10,844 nt of DNA, from assembly GCA_964429355.1 (NCBI GenBank), contig CAYSCH010000322.1:1-10844 (forward strand). The letters run 5' to 3'. This document shows positions 1 to 6,859 of the stretch, in pieces; position 1 is the stretch's first letter; each line of letters starts with the position of its first letter. The notes under the pieces were generated by a model, which ran no database searches, had not been told where the DNA came from, and was given only the letters and a program-made list of their open reading frames with translations. The DNA is from JAAYAY01 sp964429355 (GTDB lineage Bacteria > Planctomycetota > Planctomycetia > Pirellulales > Thermoguttaceae). The translations under genes and the position numbers were made by a program.

Positions 1-736
1 CCATGAGAATCCGACGGGCGAGCTGGCCGTATTCCTCTTGGCCGCCGAGCAGACGGGTGAAGGCCAGGGTTGCCGCACCGTCGAGCGCGAGGATCGTATA
101 CTCGCGGTTGCCCCACCAGATCTTCCGCCACTCCTCGCTCTTCCGCTCGACTTCACCATACTTGGGTGGCTCTTTGGTCGCAGGCGGCCTCTTGAGCAGT
201 TTCTCACACTGGCTGACCAGCGACTGATACTCTGCCGTCAGCTCGCCTTTGGCCAGCTCGCGCAGGTGAGGAAGCTGCTCGGGGCGGACGAACAACCGCG
301 GATGAGACGCCGGGATCCTGGCAAGCAATTCCCGTTTGCCGGGCATCGGCAGTTCTGCCGCGGTCGTCGCAATGGTGAATGTTCTTTCCCGGCTCCAATT
401 GGTCTGCCCTCCCTGATCATCCTGTCCACGATACTGCCAGCGATACTCACCTGGAGTGAAAACTTTCGAGGGACAGTGGACGGTCCATGCAATGCCGTCC
501 TGGTGATAGTCCGTTCCTTTCTCGGCTCCGCCCGGCCGGCAGCGCACCTCCCAGCTAGTGATCTTTGGCTGCGGCCGCCAACTGAAGCTCGGCGGATTCA
601 CGCCGCTTTCCGTACCCTCCTCCGGCCGGTAGCCCCAGTCGGAGAAGCTCGCGGGATGCTCGTCCAATTCGAGATTTTCGGCCAAGGTTGCAGCGGGCAG
701 AGCGATCAACACGATCAGGGCGGGCCAACGACTCAT
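1..736 (-). CDS. Secreted heparinase II/III-like (DUF4962-type) protein, N-terminal part
   Basis: The gene reads leftward from an ATG at 736-734 and is still open at the left edge, giving 245 codons of the N-terminal part. GGAG lies 7 bases upstream of the ATG and supports this start. Residues 1-19 form a clear Sec signal peptide (basic MSRW, hydrophobic core, cleavage near TLA-EN). Residues 45-122 look like a fibronectin/Ig-like fold, with NPPSFSW at 47-53, GEYRWQYRGQD at 96-106 and a closing TFTI strand at 119-122. HPRLFVRPEQLPHLREL starts at residue 145. This order, a beta-sandwich followed by an HPRLF...R motif opening an alpha-helical toroid, is typical of DUF4962/heparinase II/III-like polysaccharide lyases, which cleave uronic-acid polysaccharides by beta-elimination. 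The catalytic half lies outside the window, so activity cannot be judged. A lyase fits the sulfatase and hydrolase genes nearby. Confidence 0.8.
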   Translation of the reverse strand, partial: MSRWPALIVLIALPAATLAENLELDEHPASFSDWGYRPEEGTESGVNPPSFSWRPQPKITSWEVRCRPGGAEKGTDYHQDGIAWTVHCPSKVFTPGEYRWQYRGQDDQGGQTNWSRERTFTIATTAAELPMPGKRELLARIPASHPRLFVRPEQLPHLRELAKGELTAEYQSLVSQCEKLLKRPPATKEPPKYGEVERKSEEWRKIWWGNREYTILALDGAATLAFTRLLGGQEEYGQLARRILM

Positions 737-759
737 GGCAGGTCTCCGGGGGGTGAGGG

Positions 760-779
760 GCGGTCACGGTGGGGACCGC
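760..779 (-). other. Hairpin in the leader of the heparinase-like gene
   Basis: GCGGTC (760-765) and GACCGC (774-779) are perfect inverted copies around an 8-base loop. They lie 24 to 43 bases upstream of the start codon at 736. If the promoter proposed at 798-826 is right, the hairpin would sit inside the 5' leader. A short GC-rich stem in high-GC DNA can arise by chance. Confidence 0.25.
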
Positions 780-797
780 GTTGGCGGCGGGACCCGC

Positions 798-826
798 ATG
801 TTAAGCCATGCGTGTCGGCAACTCAA
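798..826 (-). promoter_or_regulatory. Possible sigma70-like promoter for the heparinase-like gene
   Basis: Read on the minus strand, TTGAGT (826-821) is followed after exactly 17 bases by TAACAT (803-798). Each hexamer matches the consensus at 4 of 6 positions. Transcription would start near 791, giving a leader of about 55 bases before the ATG at 736. The spacing is ideal but the boxes are only moderate, so this is a candidate. Confidence 0.3.
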
Positions 827-1100
827 GCCTCGGCAAACCAAACGCGTTGTCAATGCAGGGATCTCGAACTGGGTGGCTGGGAGCAAGCGCCCACTTCCCT
901 GGCACCGAGGGGTTATCGTCACCCGGCACGAGAATCGTAAGCATTGCCCACCTCCACACCCGCCAAAGATCCGCGACAGAATAGAAACCGTCCACCGGTG
1001 GGTGATCCGATCGGCGTAACCCGCTCGGTCGAACCGAGCTATCGCTACGGCTCCGATCCGCCACCGGGGACGGTCGAAGTGCTCCGCAATAGGATATCCA

Positions 1101-1376
1101 TCACACGATGCGGAGGACGATGATTGCCATTTGGGCGGTAATGGCCGTGATGATCACGCTTGCTGAAACCGGTATTTTCACGGGGTGGGCCGCACCGCAA
1201 TGACGGCAGATGTTGTCGAAGAATCCCGCCACCTCTCCACACTCTCGGCAGGCGCTCAACTGGCGGACGAATCGGCCAAGTATGCTGCTCGCGGACACGC
1301 CGGCAATCGACGGAGCGCCGTTCCGTTGGGCTGACACAGATGAATCTCCAGGTTGCGTGAAAAGACGTCTCGACAT
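1101..1376 (-). CDS. Small zinc-ribbon protein with C-terminal membrane segment
   Basis: This is a 91-residue protein starting at ATG 1376-1374 and ending in TGA at 1103-1101. Residues 43-60 contain a four-cysteine zinc ribbon, CRECG then ten residues after the second Cys then CRHCG, with GFFDN between the pairs. A proline-containing linker (HPVKIPV) leads into a hydrophobic C-terminal stretch (SASVIITAITAQMAIIVL) that looks like one membrane segment. The first 40 residues are polar and low in complexity. The ordered layout of ribbon, linker and membrane helix is unlikely in a chance reading frame. The start is uncertain because no good Shine-Dalgarno sequence precedes it. The function is unknown; small zinc ribbons of this kind often bind other proteins or nucleic acid. 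It does not look like part of the polysaccharide set, and it points away from the sulfatase. Confidence 0.6.
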   Translation of the reverse strand: MSRRLFTQPGDSSVSAQRNGAPSIAGVSASSILGRFVRQLSACRECGEVAGFFDNICRHCGAAHPVKIPVSASVIITAITAQMAIIVLRIV

Positions 1377-1389
1377 GGCTCGGTCGCCA

Positions 1390-1418
1390 TCTAAAACCTA
1401 GCATATTGTCCCCGTCAA
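1390..1418 (-). promoter_or_regulatory. Weak promoter candidate for the zinc-ribbon gene
   Basis: On the minus strand TTGACG (1418-1413, 5 of 6 matches to the -35 consensus) is followed after 17 bases by TTTAGA (1395-1390, 3 of 6 matches to the -10). Transcription would begin within about 10 bases of the ATG at 1376, so the message would be nearly leaderless. That would fit the lack of a Shine-Dalgarno site. The -10 box is poor. Confidence 0.22.
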
Positions 1419-1637
1419 AGGTGGCGGAAATACGGTCCAAGGAAGCTATCGCCCGTTGGGGGGGCAAGAGGCCGTTCAACGACTGATTATGGCGGTTTCA
1501 CAACAGCCATCGCTTCTCACCGTGACTTGTCCTCCAGAAAACCTCTGCCCCCAATTTGTTGGGCGATCCTTAGTTTGGGTAGTCGCACCGACCGCGCCAG
1601 CGCGATAGACTGTCGACTGCTGCCCTCCAGCGGCATG

Positions 1638-1679
1638 GGAGGCCGCCGGACAAACCAGGTTCTTTTTCCGGCGGCCTTC
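1638..1679. repeat. Long inverted repeat (hairpin) upstream of the sulfatase
   Basis: AGGCCGCCGGA (1640-1650) and TCCGGCGGCCT (1667-1677) are perfect inverted copies. The stem extends to 13 pairs if one G-U pair and one outer G-C pair are counted. The 16-base loop contains a run of T (1663-1667) that overlaps the right arm by one base. The hairpin ends 49 bases before the sulfatase ATG. It may be a leader structure, a protein-binding site or one copy of a dispersed palindromic element. No U-tract follows it, and no rightward gene precedes it to be terminated. Confidence 0.55.
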
Positions 1680-1728
1680 ACGTTTATTGGGTGTCGCCGT
1701 GTTCCTCTTTTCGACGGGAACCTTGCCG

Positions 1729-3318
1729 ATGAATGCCTTGAAGTGCCGTATCCCCCGGATGCTCGTCAACTCGGTGGGCTTTCTGCTCCTCAGTGGCACC
1801 GCCATTGCCTTCTTGCCGGCAGCAGAGCAACAGCACTCATCGTCTCGTCTCAACGTGCTCTTCATCATGGCCGACGATCTGAACAACTCCCTCGGCTGCT
1901 ACGGACATCCACTGGTCAAGTCGCCCAATATCGATCGCCTCGCCCAGCGGGGTGTTCGCTTCGATCGGGCTTACTGCCAGTTTCCCCTCTGCGGACCGAG
2001 CCGCAACTCGCTCCTGACGGGCCTCTATCCCAACAGTACGGGCATCATCAGAAACGCCGAGATCTTTCGCCAAACGATCCCCCACCACCAAAGCCTCCCG
2101 CACGCGTTCCGCGCAGACGGTTACTTTGCCGCTCGCATCGGCAAACTCTACCACTACAACGTGCCGAATTCGATCGGGACCAACGGCCACGATGATCCCG
2201 GTTCCTGGGAACTGGAGCTCAATCCAGCCGGCTGCGACCGGTTGCTCGAAGAACCCGATATCTTCACTCTCCGACCCGGCAATTTTGGCGGGACCTTGAG
2301 CTGGTACGCCTCTCCCCGCGGCGACCTCCTCCACACCGACGGGCTTCAGGCCACTGACGCCCAGTGGGTTCTCGAACGTGCTGCCCGTGATCGTAGTCGC
2401 CCGTTCTTCCTGGCCGTGGGCTTCTTCCGGCCGCACACCCCCTACGTATCGCCCAAGGAATATTTCGCGGGTTATCCGGAGAAAGACATGCCCCTCGTTC
2501 AAGGCGTTGAGGAGGACCTGAAAGACCTTCCCGCCGATGCTTTGGGAAGCCACAAGAAAGAACATGAATTGCTCACCGATTCCCTCCGTCAACAGGCGAT
2601 CCAGGCCTACTTTGCCAGCGTCAGTTTCATGGACGCCCAGGTGGGACGGGTGCTGGATGCCCTGGAACGACTCGAACTAGCTGACAACACGATCGTCGTT
2701 TTCATGAGCGACCACGGCTACCACCTGGGTGAGCACGGGCTCTGGCAGAAAATGAGCCTGTTTGAAGAGAGCTCCCGGGTGCCGCTGATCATTGCGGTTC
2801 CCGGTCAGGGCAAGAAGGGGGCTGTTGCATCGACCCCCGTGGGCCTGGTCGACGTGTACCCGACCCTGGCCGAGCTGTGCGGTGTTCCGGCTCCCGCGAA
2901 CCTCCAGGGCCAGAGCCTGGTGCCAATACTCAACGACCCATCCTTGCCGGGGCGAGGCTGGGCACTAAGCCAGGTGACGCGGGGACCGAGGGCCGCGGCA
3001 AAGAAGGCAGCTCGCCCTTCGGCTCCATCAGGCCAGGCAGCCGACGAGCCTCGTCCGGCCCCCACCTTCGGATTCACGCTCCGCACGCCGCGTTGGCGTT
3101 ATACCGAGTGGGACGAGGGCAACCGCGGCCGCGAGCTTTACGACCACCAGAACGACCCGCTGGAGCAGACCAACCTGGCTGACGACCCTGCCCAGGCGGA
3201 ACAGGTGGCACAACTCTCCAGGCAACTCCGCGAAGCCGTTGCGGACACGTTGCCTGAGTCCGGAGAGATCCCCCAGATCCAGGAAGGCCTTTGGGCTCCC
3301 AACCTGACGGACCCTTGA
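1729..3318 (+). CDS. Secreted iduronate-2-sulfatase-like sulfatase (formylglycine type)
   Basis: The 529-residue protein hydrolyses sulfate esters, probably from a sugar. Start ATG 1729 gives a basic N-terminus and a hydrophobic core (residues 11-30), a plausible signal peptide; a TTG at 1687 would add 14 unlikely residues and ATG 1759 would remove the basic part. Metal ligands are D49-D50 (MADDLN) and D328-H329 (SDHGYHLGEHG). The signature CGPSR at 88-92 places the cysteine that is converted to formylglycine at C88. GKLYH (138-142) and FFRPHTP (232-238) match the conserved lysine, histidine and FRPH regions of iduronate-2-sulfatase-like enzymes. The C-terminal subdomain (RELYDHQNDPLEQTNL) is normal. 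An Ala/Pro/Lys-rich insert of about 25 residues (about 420-445) looks like a surface loop. The substrate may differ from iduronate-2-sulfate. No formylglycine-generating enzyme is in the window. The gene probably opens a four-gene unit. Confidence 0.92.
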   Translation: MNALKCRIPRMLVNSVGFLLLSGTAIAFLPAAEQQHSSSRLNVLFIMADDLNNSLGCYGHPLVKSPNIDRLAQRGVRFDRAYCQFPLCGPSRNSLLTGLYPNSTGIIRNAEIFRQTIPHHQSLPHAFRADGYFAARIGKLYHYNVPNSIGTNGHDDPGSWELELNPAGCDRLLEEPDIFTLRPGNFGGTLSWYASPRGDLLHTDGLQATDAQWVLERAARDRSRPFFLAVGFFRPHTPYVSPKEYFAGYPEKDMPLVQGVEEDLKDLPADALGSHKKEHELLTDSLRQQAIQAYFASVSFMDAQVGRVLDALERLELADNTIVVFMSDHGYHLGEHGLWQKMSLFEESSRVPLIIAVPGQGKKGAVASTPVGLVDVYPTLAELCGVPAPANLQGQSLVPILNDPSLPGRGWALSQVTRGPRAAAKKAARPSAPSGQAADEPRPAPTFGFTLRTPRWRYTEWDEGNRGRELYDHQNDPLEQTNLADDPAQAEQVAQLSRQLREAVADTLPESGEIPQIQEGLWAPNLTDP

Positions 3319-3350
3319 TGCGGGGTGCGATAGCATCGTGACAGGCCCAC

Positions 3351-3371
3351 AGGTTGATGCCTGATCGAACC
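3351..3371 (+). repeat. Degenerate AGGTTG...CGAACC element, copy 1
   Basis: This 21-base stretch begins 33 bases after the sulfatase stop. It matches the segment at 6815-6836 at 18 of 21 positions with one single-base gap. Both copies follow a stop codon, and both have AGGTT at one end and GAACC or GAAACC at the other, which are partly complementary. Confidence 0.4.
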
Positions 3372-3373
3372 AA

Positions 3374-3387
3374 TACCGATTACCGAT
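3374..3387 (+). repeat. Tandem 7-base repeat after the sulfatase gene
   Basis: TACCGAT occurs twice head to tail (3374-3380 and 3381-3387), immediately after the AGGTTG-type element at 3351-3371. Two copies are too few to suggest a function; it could be a binding site or chance. Confidence 0.25.
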
Positions 3388-3473
3388 CACCCTCACCAAG
3401 GGCGATCCACCTACATCATACCGCCCGCATCCAACCACGCTACCATGAAACTCATCAACAACCACGGTCTGCG

Positions 3474-4421
3474 ATGTTCTCGATTANNNNNNNNNNGGCA
3501 ATCCTCCTCTCGGTAGCCGCCATGGTGGTGCTGCGCTGCCCCACCGCGAGTGCCGCCGATCTGGCCGAGGTCCCCATGGAACGCCTCGTCATCGACAACA
3601 TGGAGGACATCACGGACTGGTACAACGGTTCCCCCGACGAGACGACGCTCGCTGCAAGCGATGTCCACGCCAAAGAAGGCAAGTTCTCGTTGGAATTCGC
3701 CAACCTGGTCGACCACACGAAAGGTGAAGAGAATTACCCGATCGGTTGGCCCAGAACGGGCAAGGATCTCAAGTCGCTGGCGCTCACGGACTGGTCAGAC
3801 TACGAATACTTCGAGTGCTGGATCTTTGTCACAACCAGCCGCGAGGCCTTGCCCAGGGAGCCGCTGGGAGTCGGCTTCTACCATTCTGGTCCGAAGCGAT
3901 CCACCGGTTTTCCCCTGGCGGACCTTCGCAAAGACGAGTGGACCAGGATCCGGATTCCTGTTTCGAAGATCGATCTGGCGGCCGACGTTCAGCGGATCCA
4001 ATTCAACATTTCCGAATCGAACTACTCCCACGGCGATCGCATCAACTTCTACGTCGACGACGTTGCACTTACGCGCTTCGCCCATCCCGTGGTCGGCTCG
4101 ATGGCCGCCGAGCGCCGTCTCGTGTACACCAGCGACCGCCGCATCACGGCCCGGTTCGAACTCCTGGGGAACAAGTCCGGCAAACCGGTGACTGTCGTTC
4201 TTCAGGTCGGGCGGGGCGACGAAACGCTGGCCACCGCCCAGGGGCCGGCCGTCGACCTGTATGGCGAAATCACCGCCGAACTCGAGGCCGGCCGGTCGCT
4301 CACGCCCGGCCCGGCCTGGATCAAGCTCATCGTCCAGGGCGATTCGGGCGAGACGCTGCACGCAAGCCAGTCCACTTTCCGCGCGATCGAAGGTCCCTTT
4401 CAAGAGCCGAGAACAGAATGA
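3474..4421 (+). CDS. Secreted jelly-roll/lectin-like protein with a C-terminal Ig-like domain (contains assembly gap)
   Basis: The gene encodes about 315 residues; exact length is unknown because ten N at 3487-3496 fall in the signal-peptide region. With the gap as written, ATG 3474 is in frame and gives MFSI, four unknown residues, then a hydrophobic core and an ASA-AD cleavage site. An ATG at 3445 (MKLINNHG...) looks more like a signal-peptide start and would be correct if the true gap length shifts the frame. Residues about 38-198 resemble a carbohydrate-binding jelly-roll (LVIDNMEDITDW at the start, many Trp/Tyr, INFYVDDVALTR as the closing strand). Residues about 200-310 look like an Ig/filamin-type beta-sandwich. 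No catalytic motif was seen. A sugar-binding or substrate-presenting role is inferred from the fold and from the next gene, 58 bases downstream. No family name can be assigned. Confidence 0.8.
   Translation: MFSIXXXXAILLSVAAMVVLRCPTASAADLAEVPMERLVIDNMEDITDWYNGSPDETTLAASDVHAKEGKFSLEFANLVDHTKGEENYPIGWPRTGKDLKSLALTDWSDYEYFECWIFVTTSREALPREPLGVGFYHSGPKRSTGFPLADLRKDEWTRIRIPVSKIDLAADVQRIQFNISESNYSHGDRINFYVDDVALTRFAHPVVGSMAAERRLVYTSDRRITARFELLGNKSGKPVTVVLQVGRGDETLATAQGPAVDLYGEITAELEAGRSLTPGPAWIKLIVQGDSGETLHASQSTFRAIEGPFQEPRTE
3487..3496. other. Assembly gap (10 N)
   Basis: Ten unresolved bases lie inside the signal-peptide coding region of the jelly-roll gene. A run of exactly ten N is often a placeholder of arbitrary length, so the frame across it cannot be trusted, and the true start may be 3445 or 3474. 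Confidence 0.95.
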
Positions 4422-4479
4422 CGGATCCTGTTTGTCACTGTTCCCGGTAACTCCCTCGTTTCTTCTGCAGGTTCCTGGA

Positions 4480-6816
4480 ATGATCAAGCACAGCATTCTC
4501 TCCGCCCTGGTGGTTGTGGCGTTGACGGGCATGATTCGCGGCGCCGAAGTCTTTCGCTTCGACATGGGGGCGGAGGATTCGCCGTTGCGCGAGGGGTTCA
4601 CCCGGGTCACCGCCAAATCGATCCACACGCCGGAAGCAGGATTCGGCTGGCGGACCATTGACGGGCTCAAGACGCACCACCAGTCGTACAGCCGACAGTG
4701 GCAATACAACGAAAGCCGCGGAAGCGAGTACCCGCCCACGATCTACACGAACGACGTCACCTGCGACACGATTCTGGGCAACCAGGCCAACGCATTTCTC
4801 GTTGACGTCCCGCCCGGCCAGTACACCGTCTATCTGCTCGGCGGCTTGAGCGCCGGATCTTCACGGGACTACCACTGGTTTGACGCGAGTGTCGGCCCCG
4901 CACGAGAGACGATCAAAATTCCCGGTCCATACATTTTCGAGAAGCGTGTCTTCAAGGTCACGGTCGCTCAGGGGCCGCTCGCGGTGGAACTGTCGCCCAC
5001 GACGGACTGGCTCGTCAGTTGCCTTCTCGTTTTTCCCTCGGACCAGGAGCCATCCGTCCGCAAGAATTTTTTGGATGCCCTGGAGCAAGAGATCTACTTC
5101 CTTCCCCCCGACGTGGCCGCCAAATGGCAGAAGACCGAACACGTCGAACCGCGGCCCATGCCTGAGTTGTCCGCCGCGGATCGCCAACGGGGCTACGCCC
5201 TGTTCGCCCGCCACTGGTCGGAGGTCATCTATCCAAACACGGCGCCGCGCCCCAGCGAACTTAACCCCGAGCTGGCCACTTTCGCGTCGCTTGGCGAGTA
5301 TGAGCCGGTCACGGTCACCGTTCGCCCCCTGACCGATCTCTCCAGCGCCACGCTCACCGCCGGCGACCTGCGATGCGGCGATGCTGTCGTCCCCGCCGCC
5401 CGGATCGACGTTCGTTGGGTCCGCTATATGCTCGTTCGTCCCAATTACTCGATGTATTTCTCCTACCACATCGCTCCCGACGTTCTCGAACACCGCGTGT
5501 CGGCCGACCTCCGGGAAGGCGAGAACCAGCGATTCTGGATCACCGTTCACGTGCCCGACGACGCTGTACCGGGCATTTATGAGGGAAAGCTGACCTTCCA
5601 GGCGGCAGGGCGTCCCGGGACCGATATCCCGCTTAAGCTGCGAGTTCTTCCTATCCGCCTGCAGAAGAATCCTGAACACGTTTACGGTATGTACTACCGC
5701 GACCCGCTCAGCAATGTCAGCGACGGCAATTCTCCGGAGGCCAATGCCTACTTCATTGGCAAGGCCGAGTTGGAGCGTCAGGACATGGTCGAGCACGGCA
5801 TGACGAGTCACATTTCGGACGTCACTGGCCTCGATCGCGACAACGAGCGTAACTGGACGATGGACGGCGCCGAGACCGACCGCCGCATCTCCCTCTCGCG
5901 CAAGTACGGATTGGCCGACCAGCCGCTCGTGGTGAGTATTCCGGTCGGTTGGTGGTATTCCCGCCTCGTCGACAAGCAGGGAACCGGCAGCCACCTGCGA
6001 TTGGTGCGAGACGACGTGCCCCAGGCGTTCTTCGACGAAATCACCAAAATGGTCGAGGCCGTGCAGAAAGAACGCCAGAACCACGAATGGCCCGAGTTCC
6101 TCTACTACCCAATCGACGAACCCAGTACCAGCCCCAGTTCCGTCCGGTTCATGGTCGGCGTGATGAAGGCCATCAAGCAAGTGCCGGGCGTGCGGACCTA
6201 TGTTACAGCCGACCCCAGCCACGAGCAGTTCGAGCCCATGTGGCCTTACGTCGACGTCTGGTGCTGCCAGCCCTTTGTTTTTGGGAACGAGAAGATCCAG
6301 CAGCTCAGCCGGGAGAAGGGAATCGAGTTCTGGTGTTATCCCAACCACATCAGTGGCGAAAACGACCACACGCCCATCCGCGGCGCCCGCATGACCTGGG
6401 GCTACGGGTTCTGGAAATCCGGCTTCAAGGCCCTGATCCCGTGGATTTATCAGTCCAGCACCGGCGATCCCTGGAACTACCTGGACGGATCGTCGATGGA
6501 TTTCTTCAACCGCTCCACGCCCGACGGCGAGCCGATCCCGGTGGCCATGTGGGAAGCCTACCGCGAGGGTCTCGACGACGGCCGTTACCTCTACACAGTC
6601 CGGCAGCTCGTGGACGAGGCCAAAAAGGCCGGCGGCCCAACCGCCGAGCTGGCCTGCCAGGCCGAGGAAGAACTCCGCTGCCTTTGGGACTCGATCGACG
6701 TCCAGGAGAAGTACAAATACGACGATCTCTGGAGCGGCCCGGATTTCGACGCCCACCGCTGGCTCCTCGCCTCCTGGATCCTGCGGCTGCAACGCACCCC
6801 GTCTGGAACACCGTAG
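4480..6816 (+). CDS. Secreted DUF4091/GH123-like glycoside hydrolase with N-terminal malectin-like domain
   Basis: The 778-residue protein starts at ATG 4480; earlier in-frame starts would run into the preceding gene and lack a signal. Residues 1-22 are a signal peptide (MIKHSILSALVVVALTG, cleaved near RGA-EV). From VFRFDMG to about residue 200 is a galactose-binding/malectin-like domain of the type found at the N-terminus of rhamnogalacturonan esterases. Residues about 255-395 form a beta-sandwich (ELATFASLGEYEPVTVTV) typical of DUF4091 and GH123-like proteins. The remainder is the DUF4091-type barrel: YYPIDEP with D546-E547 matches the Asp-Glu pair that GH123 beta-N-acetylgalactosaminidases use in substrate-assisted catalysis. 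Later come GFWKSGFKALIPWIY (from about 642) and the C-terminal MWEAYREGLDDGRYL. Removal of an N-acetylated or other terminal sugar is inferred. TAG 6814-6816 ends it 43 bases before the next gene. Confidence 0.85.
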   Translation: MIKHSILSALVVVALTGMIRGAEVFRFDMGAEDSPLREGFTRVTAKSIHTPEAGFGWRTIDGLKTHHQSYSRQWQYNESRGSEYPPTIYTNDVTCDTILGNQANAFLVDVPPGQYTVYLLGGLSAGSSRDYHWFDASVGPARETIKIPGPYIFEKRVFKVTVAQGPLAVELSPTTDWLVSCLLVFPSDQEPSVRKNFLDALEQEIYFLPPDVAAKWQKTEHVEPRPMPELSAADRQRGYALFARHWSEVIYPNTAPRPSELNPELATFASLGEYEPVTVTVRPLTDLSSATLTAGDLRCGDAVVPAARIDVRWVRYMLVRPNYSMYFSYHIAPDVLEHRVSADLREGENQRFWITVHVPDDAVPGIYEGKLTFQAAGRPGTDIPLKLRVLPIRLQKNPEHVYGMYYRDPLSNVSDGNSPEANAYFIGKAELERQDMVEHGMTSHISDVTGLDRDNERNWTMDGAETDRRISLSRKYGLADQPLVVSIPVGWWYSRLVDKQGTGSHLRLVRDDVPQAFFDEITKMVEAVQKERQNHEWPEFLYYPIDEPSTSPSSVRFMVGVMKAIKQVPGVRTYVTADPSHEQFEPMWPYVDVWCCQPFVFGNEKIQQLSREKGIEFWCYPNHISGENDHTPIRGARMTWGYGFWKSGFKALIPWIYQSSTGDPWNYLDGSSMDFFNRSTPDGEPIPVAMWEAYREGLDDGRYLYTVRQLVDEAKKAGGPTAELACQAEEELRCLWDSIDVQEKYKYDDLWSGPDFDAHRWLLASWILRLQRTPSGTP

Positions 6817-6836
6817 GTTGGTGCCAGACCGAAACC
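6815..6836 (+). repeat. Degenerate AGGTTG...CGAAACC element, copy 2
   Basis: This 22-base segment overlaps the TAG stop of the DUF4091 gene. It is related to 3351-3371 (18 of 21 aligned positions plus one extra A). AGGTT (6815-6819) and AACCT (6833-6837) are inverted copies, so it can form a small stem. Confidence 0.4.
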
Positions 6837-6859
6837 TCCAAACAAGGACAAACATCACC

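Larger units (their letters stand above)
737..1100. other. Intergenic stretch rich in short palindromes
   Basis: No convincing gene lies in these 364 bases, which separate two leftward genes. Besides the leader hairpin and candidate promoter, the distal part has a run of perfect short palindromes: CCACCGGTGG (992-1001), CCGATCGG (1007-1014), the 7-bp stem GCTCGGT/ACCGAGC with a CGA loop (1023-1039) and GGATATCC (1092-1099). The 1023-1039 stem is about 60 bases past the stop of the zinc-ribbon gene. It has no U-tract on either side, so it is not a standard intrinsic terminator. Confidence 0.45.
1377..1728. other. Divergent intergenic region between the zinc-ribbon and sulfatase genes
   Basis: These 352 bases lie between two divergent starts and should hold promoters for both. 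The leftward candidate is at 1390-1418. No convincing rightward -35/-10 pair was found; TAGACT at 1606-1611 is a fair -10 but has no -35 at the right distance. The clearest structure is the long inverted repeat at 1638-1679. No gene with recognisable motifs was found on either strand. Confidence 0.5.

Noticed and set aside
848..853. TTGACA on the minus strand as a perfect -35 box
   Set aside because: No acceptable -10 box lies 16 to 18 bases downstream; the pair at 798-826 is better placed.
38..940. Rightward open frame of 300 codons
   Set aside because: It lies antisense to the heparinase-like gene, has no signal or domain pattern, and its Arg/Pro-rich translation is typical of a shadow frame in high-GC DNA.
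1045..1479. Leftward 144-codon frame overlapping the zinc-ribbon gene
   Set aside because: Its translation is His/Arg/Pro-rich without motifs, whereas the alternative frame holds the paired CX2C ribbon and membrane helix.
1687..1728. TTG at 1687 as sulfatase start
   Set aside because: The added 14 residues disturb the signal-peptide layout, while ATG 1729 gives a basic N-terminus before the hydrophobic core.
1837..2592. Leftward open frame of 251 codons
   Set aside because: It is antisense to the sulfatase core, which carries the complete catalytic signature.
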